NCBI GenBank assembly: GCA_963969595.1
Contig: OZ018412.1
Span: 10,480,501 to 10,544,500, forward strand
Source of the DNA: Neckera pumila
Lineage: Eukaryota; Streptophyta; Bryopsida; Hypnales; Neckeraceae
Reading direction: 5' to 3'
DNA length: 64,000 nt
A program made the translations under genes and the position numbers. The notes under the pieces were generated by a model that saw nothing but the letters and a program-made list of their open reading frames with translations, was not told where the DNA came from and searched no databases. Numbering within the stretch: position 1 is the stretch's first letter; the number at the start of each line of letters is the position of its first letter. Shown here one piece after another: positions 55,436-64,000 of the stretch.

Positions 55436-56218
55436 AAAACTAAGGATGGAATGCACAAACTCTTATTGTTCTTACTATTGGAAGTTGGAGAACAACACCT
55501 ACACCTACATTATAAGCACTCCACCAACAACTCCAAATATCCAAAAGTAACATCAAATACACTCATCCAAATTAACAACATTGCTATTAAATATCCCAAA
55601 TACATTTTTCTATACAAATACAAATCCAAAAACAACTAAGTACTTTCCAACATTGTAGATCTCCACTAATCCAACCCACCCCCCACTACTGCAATTACAA
55701 TTCCCCCCTTCCTTCAGCCCCTCCCCTCAATCCTTTCTCTTGAACCAATTTTGTGTTACAGTTAGCATAGAGTCTCAGTCCCTTCTAACACAGGTATATA
55801 TTGGTACCGGTAGTCTTAGAATCACTCATTCTTTCTCTTTGGAGTCAATTGGTGGAACTTAGATGAACAAACGCTTCATTAATTTATGGCAATCAGTTGG
55901 AGTTTCTCTCTTTCTCTAAGACCATCTGCAATGCAACAACGGCAAAAAGGCCCTGCAACAGCAAATCGTGGGCCATTCCGCGATGCCTCCACGATACCGA
56001 TTCTTTATTTGAAAAATTTGACCCAATGCAAAGCCAGCAATCCAAACGTCAAATGGACTTTTTGGTATTATTTGTGCATCGTGAAACTTCACCAAAGCAA
56101 TGTGAAACTTCACCAAACCAATTCCAATTATGAAAAATATGAAAATTGTTTCTGATTCCAACAGAGCATGGAAGTCCGCTCTTGTAAATAAATAACAAGA
56201 CTGCCTTAGTTAGAGACT
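55436..56218. other. Intergenic DNA
   Basis: No gene recognised. A 21-bp tandem duplication GTGAAACTTCACCAAAGCAA (about 56080-56121) is present. Confidence 0.35.
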
Positions 56219-56630
56219 AGTGTGCCTTGTGCTGTTGCTACAGCCAAAATCGTAGTAAAAATAATTTCTTAATTTTTTAATTTATAATAAAAACTTTGAA
56301 ATTCAATATCTTTCACATTGTCATTCCAAAAGCCACAAAACAAAACCCATCCACCCCTCCTTGCCAAGAGCTTTCCAACGGTACCAAGAATGCAACCAAA
56401 ATCAAAGTAAAAATAATTTTCTAATTTTTTGATCCATAAATACTTCAAAATTCAATAACTTCTGCACCGTAGCTCCAAATGCCACAAAACCAAGCCCATG
56501 CACCCCTCCTTGTCGAGGGCTTTCCAACGGTACCACACACAGCTGGGGAGGCACGGTTCGTGAGATCTCAACGTAACAAACAAACAAATAAAGCACAACC
56601 ATACAACCAAACGGCCAAACTTAAGGTATT
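56219..56630 (+). repeat. Composite interspersed repeat, copy 3
   Basis: AGTGTGCCTTGTGCTGTTG, then two units of about 135 bp (each with ATTCAATA, CCACAAAAC and CACCCCTCCTT boxes), a short CAAA tract and CTTAAGGTATT. It ends 162 bp before the RNASEH2C start codon, so it may supply part of that promoter. Confidence 0.6.
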
Positions 56631-56792
56631 AATTGTTGCGGAATGCTTCACCACTGAGGACATTGATTTCCGAGACTTTGGGATGGGTTTAAACTTGTTT
56701 GCCGCGTGATTTGGCCAAGAGGTGATACCTTGGTAGAGAGTCAGGAACCCTACAACCTCTTTGTGCGAAGAGAGAGATCGCGGTACGCGGAG

Positions 56793-58735
56793 ATGGGGTC
56801 GATTCAGGCCAAGAGGGAAGGACAAGGATGCTTCGGAGTCATGAATGTGAAAGTGGGATTACAAGACAAGACAATGCACTTGCTTCCGTGTGGCACCAAC
56901 TACACTGGCCCGGCTCCTGTGCAAGACTACTTCAAGATTCGGGAAGCGGGTCAGTTGGGACTCTGATCTGACCAAATATGGAGTACATTGCCATTTGTTT
57001 CGCTGTAAACTAGAAATGGTTAAATGGTTTAGGGCTTAAGGTTTAGGGTTTGGGTTTTCCTGCCCTGGGTTTCAATTGCGAGCTGTGATTAGGTTGGTCT
57101 TCCATTCTTAGCGTTGAGTTGCATATCATTCTGACACTCCACAATTGGGGAACTCATGCCGATTCAGGTACCAACGAGGACGGCGTTGACATGAAGGAGG
57201 CGGCGTTTAGAGGGAGGAAATTGATGGGTTCTGCGCTCTTGCTTCCAGATGGCTTTTGTGGTAACCTTCGAATGTCTAGCACGCGCTTTGCTTGTCATTT
57301 TCCTGCCCGGCTTGAGCTCTTGCTTGTGGGTTTGGGTGGTCTAGCACTGTTCTTTCTTTCTGTGCATAATCTAATCACACCTTCAAGCTACTCTTTAATC
57401 ACTGAACATAGTTTCTTGTAGTGTTGTCAGATTATAAAACATTCTTGTTATCAAGTCAAAGAGGATTCCAACGCACTATATGATGCACGATTTGGATACC
57501 GCAAGTTTGCAAAAGTTATGGCGGTTCAAAGTTTTATTCGTAACTTAACATGTGTTTTGATAGATGTAGAGGTGCTGTACATTCTCAAAAACCAGAATTT
57601 TGGGGGTTTCATTTTGTTCGGTGTCGCAATTTGGTGCTTTTTACCTAAGACCTAATGATATTTCGGATGTAAAGACAACATATTTGGGGGTCCTTCAGCA
57701 GAATTTCCTACTGTGACGAATAATCAGGTTCATGAACGTGATTTGTAGGTTGATTTTATTATGTTTTGGCGTGTCATGCAGTCTCTGAACCTGTTTTGAT
57801 CCATGGTAGGCTTCGTTTTGAAGAAGGATATTGGATTCAATCCTGAGCATGGGAAGGCTATTAAAGTGAAGTCATTAGACAAGGAAGGCTTTGATGTTTG
57901 GGAAGCAGATTCGATGTTTTGGGAGTTCACCTACTGGAACCACGATACATTGCCCTCCAAATCAGATCATATTCGCTCAGTGATGGAGTGGCTTCCTGTG
58001 TCTGCAGCTGTAAGCCTCCTCGTCATTTATTTCCCCTTAGAAACTCTAGAAACTGATCAATTCCTTGGCATGACAGGTAATTGTCTGTTCCTTGCAACTG
58101 TAGAGCGATTGCTGTGCTCATGCCACAAAAGTTGAGTCCTAGCACGATTTCATTTCATTGGTGTTAATATTTTGGAACATCGCGACTGATCTACTGGCAG
58201 CTTCACGAAGAGGTGACAGCAGATGACGTGGCACGCATGGCCGAGAAGATGAAAACACAATCAGGTTTGCACGCTGCACATAGCTATCAGAAGTCAATCT
58301 TATTTTTATACTATCAATTATGTTGCATATGCTAGCTAATGATAGCATCATTGCAGGAGATACATATCATCACGAATACCCCCATTTAATTATGTTAAGT
58401 CAATAGCCATTAGAACATACGTTCCTCATTTTGAGTTAATGTTAAGTTAATGTTAGTTTAATGCAAGTGGTGTTTAGTTAATATAAATTTACTGCGAACG
58501 GTGTTAACTAGATTTAAAAGTGAATCCAATAGGTGATCTCTTTGGGTGATCATAGGTCGTATATGGATCATTGAAAGCTGCAACTGTAGTCTATATGTTA
58601 TTCTTTGAACGGAGGACTAATAGTCTGGGTAACCTCTGCGAAGTTTGAGATTCACCTGGTTGTACGCTTGTTTTTTCTGATGCAGAGTCATCATTATTAG
58701 CAGGACCGTTTTCAGGATCCAAGAGGAAACTGTAA
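56793..58735 (+). CDS. Ribonuclease H2 subunit C
   Basis: Noncatalytic subunit of nuclear RNase H2, which removes ribonucleotides from DNA and cleaves RNA in RNA-DNA hybrids. Exons 56793-56949, 57168-57260, 57810-58009, 58201-58264 and 58686-58735 join in frame with GT-AG borders to 187 residues, close to plant RNASEH2C length. Landmarks: HLLPCGTNYTGPAPVQDYFK (29-48), FRGRKLMGSALLLPDGFCGF (66-85) and the hallmark FTYWNHDTLPSKSD (123-136), then the ALHEEVTADD helix. The basic tail GSKRKL could aid nuclear import. The start at 56793 has good context (GAGATGG); an in-frame ATG at 56706 would add 29 residues. Catalysis resides in subunit A, encoded elsewhere. Confidence 0.9.
57029..57056 (+). promoter_or_regulatory. 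Telobox-like TTTAGGG repeats in RNASEH2C intron 1
   Basis: GGTTTAGGGCTTAAGGTTTAG continues with GGTTTGGG. Plant telobox motifs (AAACCCTAA) near 5' ends are common in cell-cycle and replication genes, fitting this gene's role. It is too short to be a telomere relic with confidence. Confidence 0.45.
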
Positions 58736-59150
58736 GAGCGGACGAGCAGACGTATGTTGTGAGATTTTTTTGACCCTCCCAGAAGCCACCATATTGGTCA
58801 GATGTTTGTGACAAGGCGTCTTGTTACTTAGCAGGGTACTCGTTGAAAGGCGGGATTCAGTGTTGTATTTTTAGAATATCGTGTGACAAGTCTAAGCAAG
58901 CAAGCGGTAGATTCTCCAGTCACTCGGTATTTGGAGGTGAAGCATAGATTTTATATGACGACATGTTCCAATTTTCTGTAAATATTTTAGTGTTCGATTT
59001 GAGTCAATTTTTCTATTTGATTTTTCTCGAATACCGGGAGAAGATTCCAGGTGATTCCAAGTGATTCTGTCTAGCGGCACCAGCAATTGGGTGCAATCTC
59101 GGTACTTATTTGAATCAGCATGCCAGAGCTTCCGCGCTTACAGTATTGGG
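58736..59150. other. 3' flank of RNASEH2C
   Basis: Presumed 3' untranslated and intergenic sequence; no feature recognised. Confidence 0.35.
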
Positions 59151-59442
59151 CTAACATTCCACGTCATTTCCTCGTGTAGAGGACGTTGAGAATCTGGTAT
59201 CCCTTGAAGAGGAATACAACTTGCGGAGATTGATGCTGGAGTTGAAACTTCAGTTTTGTGCAACTTTTCTGCAGCAGCTATTAGGTGGTGCAATTTGCGG
59301 AGGTCGGTACCGTTGGTCCATGAGTCCAACTTGTATGTATCACCTCACGTGGTGCGATCTACTTGATGGCCAATATGTTCAGTTGTATATGAAACAGTCA
59401 GGGTCTGCAATGGTGAGGCTCCTTCACACTTCGATGTTGTAA
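59151..59442 (+). CDS. Candidate coding exon, unrecognised
   Basis: Open frame of about 95 codons. The first third is helix-like and charged (VENLVSLEEEYNLRRLMLEL), the rest is less convincing. An acceptor-like TCGTGTAG precedes it at 59176. No family, start codon or partner exons were found. Confidence 0.22.
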
Positions 59443-61246
59443 TTCAGGGTCATAGGCCATTTCTAACAACCATTTTTGTTTCATACTGATAGAGAAATAA
59501 AACTGGTTGATGAAGACACAAGTTTAAATTACGTATTCCAAGTTCTCAGCAGCACTAAGGATTACGGTGTAGGCACCTATTCAGAACCCTGCATCCTCAA
59601 CCAATCTTAAGAAATATTTATATTCAGATCTTCAAAATGTGCAAGGTAACTGAACCTAAAACTGACCCCTACAGATTCTTGCCTAAAATGTACTCCCATT
59701 GTTCATGGTTGTTGGGGGTTGGTTTTAGAAATACTTATTTTTTTAGTAGTTTGAAAATTCATAGTTCACAGTGTTCATTCTAAGAGAATCTTGAATCCTC
59801 TTTTGATTACCACCAAGTCCTCATGATAATTTTTGCAATATAATAATGGGATGTATGTTGAGTTGCTTATTCAGGTGGTTTTAGGTGTGGTTACTTGAGG
59901 TTGAGGATGCCAAAAAAAAGGTCTGGGGTGTTTGTTGAGGTGGTCATTGAAATCTTAGTTGGATGTTTTTGTTCCTTTCTCATGGTACTTTTTAAGTTTA
60001 TTTTTCAAAAAGATTCAATCTTAGGCATTGGGATTTGGAGGTATGTTCTAACTATTAACCCCTTTAGGATATTGGTTTAAATACAAATACTATCTTCTTC
60101 ACCGTATTTGTGACCGGTTGAAACAATTAGGTGCATCCGGCCACTCTAACCAATGTGATGGCCCTCAACCTATGCCCCGGTCATCTGCTCACAGGCTAAA
60201 GTATGAAACCCCAATGAACGGCCATATATCTAGGAGATTGACATTCTCATAGACTTGCGTTCTTCACATGAAATCTGAATTGAAGTGTGATTACACGAAT
60301 ACAAACAGCAACAATTGAAAAGAGCTACAAATTGTAACCTAGCAACTTGACAAAAATCCCCTTTTAGTAGAAGATCTTAATTAGTTTCAAGAGGCTCATC
60401 AGATTTGGCAACTAGAAGAATGTGCGTGAGTGATGCTAATATAAGTTACAGACTTAAATCCTCGCTAGAAGCACTTGCAATCGAGCTAAGTTTACCAAAA
60501 CTGAACCTACACCTCTAGTCACACTTTTTTTATGAAGGATCTTTAATTGTCATTGTAAAGAGACCACAACTTCACAAGTTTTGCTCTTAACAAAAGTTGG
60601 GTGATGATAGAGTTACAAAACAAAGTTGAGGACACGGATTGATTTCAACCAAGGGAACTCCTCATCGATGGCAACATTGCAAAGTTAAAACACGTCGTTT
60701 TTTTTATCAATAGATGAATTTATATGTATGTAAAAACTTCTTCTTTGCTATAAAAACACATTTCACATCAATCCATATAAAAAGAATTAGCAATTCAAAT
60801 TCAGCAGATGTACACAATGGCCAGATGAATTCCACAACGGATCAAGCAACATCTCACACAACACAAACGAAGAATCTCAATATCTTGCATGCAATGTGGA
60901 CTGATAAAAGAGTCAACATGTGTACGAGGCTAAGGTAGAACATGCATTCGCAAACAAATATATAGCAAAGATTGGAAAAGTGCATAGTTACTTGTTAGAT
61001 CCCGCAACTTAATTAGGGCTCGATCAAGACAAATCTATTCGAAGTACGTACAAACATTTGTTTTTGATTGATTCAAAGCTCTGGTTAATCTCAGTAGCAA
61101 ACTGCATCACCAACCACCCTTCACCAATCACATATTTATAAGCATTGATCATCCATATCATATCCAGAGAAATCAAACTAGTGCTTATATGTTTGCTGGA
61201 GGCAAAAATATTGACATTTTTAAGTTGAAAAACCTACAAATACACT
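59443..61246. other. AT-rich intergenic DNA
   Basis: No gene recognised; the isolated motif TTAACCCCTTTAGG near 60055 may be two fused TTAA-element ends. Confidence 0.3.
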
Positions 61247-61498
61247 TCATTCCCAACGAAAGAACAAGGTCACCAAAGTGAAATGCTTTGGCCCATTTGT
61301 GCTAGTCTTCCCATTCCTTTGGAGCTTCAAACGCAAGTGTCCGGCCAAGGAATTGAAACAATCACCAAACATGAACCCCAACAATAAGCTTGTGCCGAAA
61401 TTATAATTGTGCTCTTGACAACTTGCGCGCCTGCATTGGAGTTGTCTAACTGTCACATACCTGCTCCGTTGGTCATACTCTGTGCAGCTTCTGCGGCC
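61247..61498 (-). CDS. Candidate terminal exon, unrecognised
   Basis: An acceptor-like ACTTGTCAG precedes 61498. The minus frame then stays open for about 83 codons to TGA at 61247, with several cysteines (RRSCTEYDQRSR, LQCRRASCQ, GDCFNSLAG). Composition is protein-like, but no family or upstream exon was identified. Confidence 0.25.
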   Translation of the reverse strand, partial: GRRSCTEYDQRSRYVTVRQLQCRRASCQEHNYNFGTSLLLGFMFGDCFNSLAGHLRLKLQRNGKTSTNGPKHFTLVTLFFRWE

Positions 61499-61574
61499 CT
61501 GACAAGTATTTTCATCAGAACAATATACGTTATATACCGTAGGCCAAGTCTGGCTACCAACATCGTTTAAGAAA

Positions 61575-63457
61575 TTAACTTCTAAAGTCCCAAGGTCTTT
61601 TTTGCATCAAAAAATGCTCAAAATTTCCATTTCTAGTGCAAAAAGAAAAAAAATTGAAAATGATTAATTTTGCATATCAACCATAAGATTTTGCAGTAGA
61701 CTAGTGTGCCAATGTGTGAAAGAAATTTCAAGAATTTTGACCGCACAGATTGCAAGATATTTGTAATTAAAGAGAAGAAAACAAGTTTTCTAGCATCTTG
61801 GCAAATTAGTTTTTAAGGCTTAAAATCTTCTTAATTTAGAGGTTCTTTTTTGTTTCAAATTTTTCATTTCAGATTTCTTATTGTAAAGAATTGAGTTGAG
61901 GGACTATGTATTTCCAATTTTCCATACGATTTTGTCTTTAACCCCTAAAGGACCGTTTGTCCCCTCGAGGGACAAATAAAGTCCGGGCAGGTTCCTACTG
62001 TCTCAATTTTCAGTAATATTTTTTGGGATTTCTTGAGGTTGTGTATTTTTGCGACAGCTTTTTGAATATATAATTTTTATTTTAATTGATGCCCGGGAGC
62101 AAAAGTTATGGCACAATAAGTAAAATTGGAATTTAGCAGGCAGCCCCAAAAAAATCACAAAAAGTCTAAATAATTTTTTCAAATTTTTTTCACAAAGATT
62201 ATAATTTTATCTACATGTGAAGCTTTGTTTCATACAATTTGGATTAATAATGAGAAAGTTATGGACAATCTTAGTTTTCTGGGCAATCTAAGCATCTTCT
62301 TGAAAAAACAACTTGTAGAATTTGTTTTTCAATGCAGTTTTTTGAAATTTTCAAAAAGAATTATTAGACAAGGTTGTATTCTCTTGCAAAAACAATCTCA
62401 CCGTTGGGATTATTGTGATTCAATTCCATCTAAAAGCTATTAACAATTTCGTTTTTTCTTCAATCTTGAACTTACCTCTATTTAACAATTTTTTAATGAG
62501 TGAAAATTATATGCTTTTTATTTTAAATTTTTTTGTTAGATTCTCAACTCAACTACTTAACATAAATAAGTAGAAAATCAAAGTCCATAGTGCAAAAAAT
62601 TTGAACTAAAAAGACTCGAAGCCAAAAAATCTAGTCAAGCAAGGTGCAAAAAGACTTGTTTTCTTCACTTTAAATGCATATATCTTGCAATCTACATACT
62701 CAAAGTTTCTGAAAATTCTTCCATATATTTATATACTAGTCAATTATAAGATCTTATGGTTGGATATGTAGGGAAAAACAATTGTTAAAGCTCTCTTCTC
62801 TTCGCAATAGAAATGACATTTTTGAATGGTTTTTGAGAGGAAAATCACCTTGGTCCTTTAGGGGTTAAGAAATTGTTTAAAAGGCAGTATGAGATCAAGG
62901 AAAAAACTATATCGTTAATAGTTCTAAGATGGATTTCAAATACACAAATTCCAATGGTAAGATTGTTCTAACAATCAATGTAAGCCTTGAAGACCCTTTT
63001 TTGGGGGGAAAATGTAAAAATTGAACTACAAAAGAATCCAATATTTTTTTTTAGAAGTTGCTGTGATTATCCACAAATCAAGATGTTCCATAATTTTTTC
63101 ATCATGTATCCAAATAGAGCAAACCAATCCTTTCTATATAGAAAGAAAGTATAATCTATTAAAAGTAAAATATTAAAATTATTCAAATGCTAGCAAATCA
63201 GTTTAATAATTTTTAATATAATTTTTGTTATTGCTGTTGCCTACTCTCACATATTTTGAGCTTTGTATTGCATAACTTTTGTTCTTAGACACTTATTGAA
63301 ATAAAAATTACATTTTTAAAAATTCCATCTTTTTTTCTATCTTTTTCTATCTTGTCCAAATGTTGGAAAAAGTAATGCCAAAAATTGAGGTCATGTGAAC
63401 CTACTCAAAGTATCACTTAGTATATCCCATGGAAACATTTAGGACTTTAAGGATTAA
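61575..63457 (-). mobile_element. Type B element split by a second TTAA element
   Basis: Reverse orientation. Left part 61575-61937 (TTAACTTCTAAAGTCCC...) and right part 62869-63457 (ending GACTTTAAGGATTAA) belong to one type B copy. Between them a complete second copy (61938-62868) sits at a TTAA within this element, with TTAA on both sides. Confidence 0.65.
61938..62868 (+). mobile_element. TTAA-flanked type B element, nested
   Basis: 931 bp. TTAA-CCCCTAAAGGACC at the left and GGTCCTTTAGGGG-TTAA at the right give inverted ends of 13 bp, CCCCTAAAGGACC. The subterminal hairpin TTTGTCCC/GGGACAAA (61956-61976) is intact. Its clean ends mark it as one of the younger copies. Confidence 0.8.
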
Positions 63458-63732
63458 ATTGAAGGAAATAGGTGCTTCCACCTTGTTAAATCCTTTAAAT
63501 TCTAAAGGATGCATATTTCAAATTGTGATGATGTGATATAAAATAATTTAGAAGAATAATTTGATGATAATTTTTATAAAAAAAATATAAAGTGTATTGC
63601 ATAGACCATATCCATATAATTGCAACAAATCTATTTTTATACTATTAATGAATATTTGAGACTAAATGGAATATTTATTTTAAAATTAATTGCAGATTGA
63701 ATAATAGTAATTTTAATGAGAATTATATTGTA
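63458..63732. other. AT-rich spacer
   Basis: No feature recognised. Confidence 0.3.
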
Positions 63733-64000
63733 TTAACCCCTAAATGCCTAAGGCACCAAATTTTGGTGTTGACAATACTTTGAAGTTAAGTAAAATCTAA
63801 AGAAGTCACTATTTTTAGTAGTTTATAATTTTTGAAAAATTCTTTTAAAAGACCAATTTAAGCATCAAAAAAGCAATTTTCAAAATAACGATTATGGTTT
63901 TTCTATTCAAGATTTTGTGCAAACTGCAAAAGTGTCCTTTGCAATCTTGACTTTCCATTGAGTTTAGAGATTTTAAAAATGAGCCTTCAATACTCTAGAT
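63733..64000 (+). mobile_element. TTAA-family type C element, cut by window end
   Basis: TTAA (63733-63736) then CCCCTAAATGCCTAAGGC, matching in reverse 43030-43337. It continues past the window. Confidence 0.6.

Noticed and set aside
57029..57056. Interstitial telomere
   Set aside because: Only two or three imperfect TTTAGGG units in an intron; better described as telobox-like.

Overview
The window looks like nuclear DNA of a streptophyte plant, probably a land plant. Its spliced genes have short introns (about 190 to 550 bp) with GT-AG borders. The genes resemble plant families: a plant-specific TPR protein, RNase H2 subunit C, an ETHE1-type persulfide dioxygenase and a Dof-like zinc-ribbon protein. 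TTTAGGG-type telobox sequence occurs in an intron, and plant-type DNA-transposon MITEs are abundant. Nothing here fixes the species; a seed-free plant is only a guess. GC-rich islands hold the genes (14.4-18.7 kb, 49.2-52 kb, 56.7-58.8 kb) in otherwise very AT-rich, repeat-dense DNA.

Layout. 0-14 kb is almost entirely interspersed repeats, with a GC-rich island at 6.9-7.6 kb carrying two strong hairpins and a decayed Tc1/mariner transposase tail. 14.4-17.5 kb is a two-exon TPR gene, followed by a convergent candidate for a small Cys-rich secreted protein. 20.9-22.4 kb is an intronless gene with two Dof-like zinc ribbons and five 31-residue repeats. 23-29 kb is repeats with a SANT/trihelix-like remnant. 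29.3-30.1 kb is a minus-strand secreted protein resembling the S1/S-protein-homolog family, apparently frameshifted. 31-49 kb is repeats with a few unrecognised short coding-like stretches. 50.3-52.0 kb is a decayed ETHE1 gene that kept its exon layout but lost catalytic residues. 56.8-58.7 kb is a five-exon RNASEH2C gene. 59-64 kb is repeats.

The main unexplained system is a set of about two dozen related elements, mostly about 830-990 bp, filling roughly a quarter of the window. They begin TTAA-CCCCTAAAG and end CTTTAGGGG-TTAA. An empty-site comparison (1964-3357 against 41121-41340) and a nested insertion (61938-62868 inside 61575-63457) both show insertion at TTAA with duplication of TTAA. 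That is the behaviour of piggyBac-type, or the also TTAA-specific Kolobok-type, DNA transposons. The copies carry no transposase, but diverged subfamilies keep the same internal sequence modules and several share a subterminal hairpin. One subfamily (48218-49189) is flanked by CTAA instead.

Other mobile DNA: CACTA-type hairpin MITEs with 3-bp duplications, PIF/Harbinger-type MITEs with TTA duplications, several TA-duplicating Stowaway/mariner-like families, and a three-copy composite repeat with an internal CAAA tract. The recognisable genes have unrelated housekeeping or regulatory roles; no operon-like or pathway grouping is seen.
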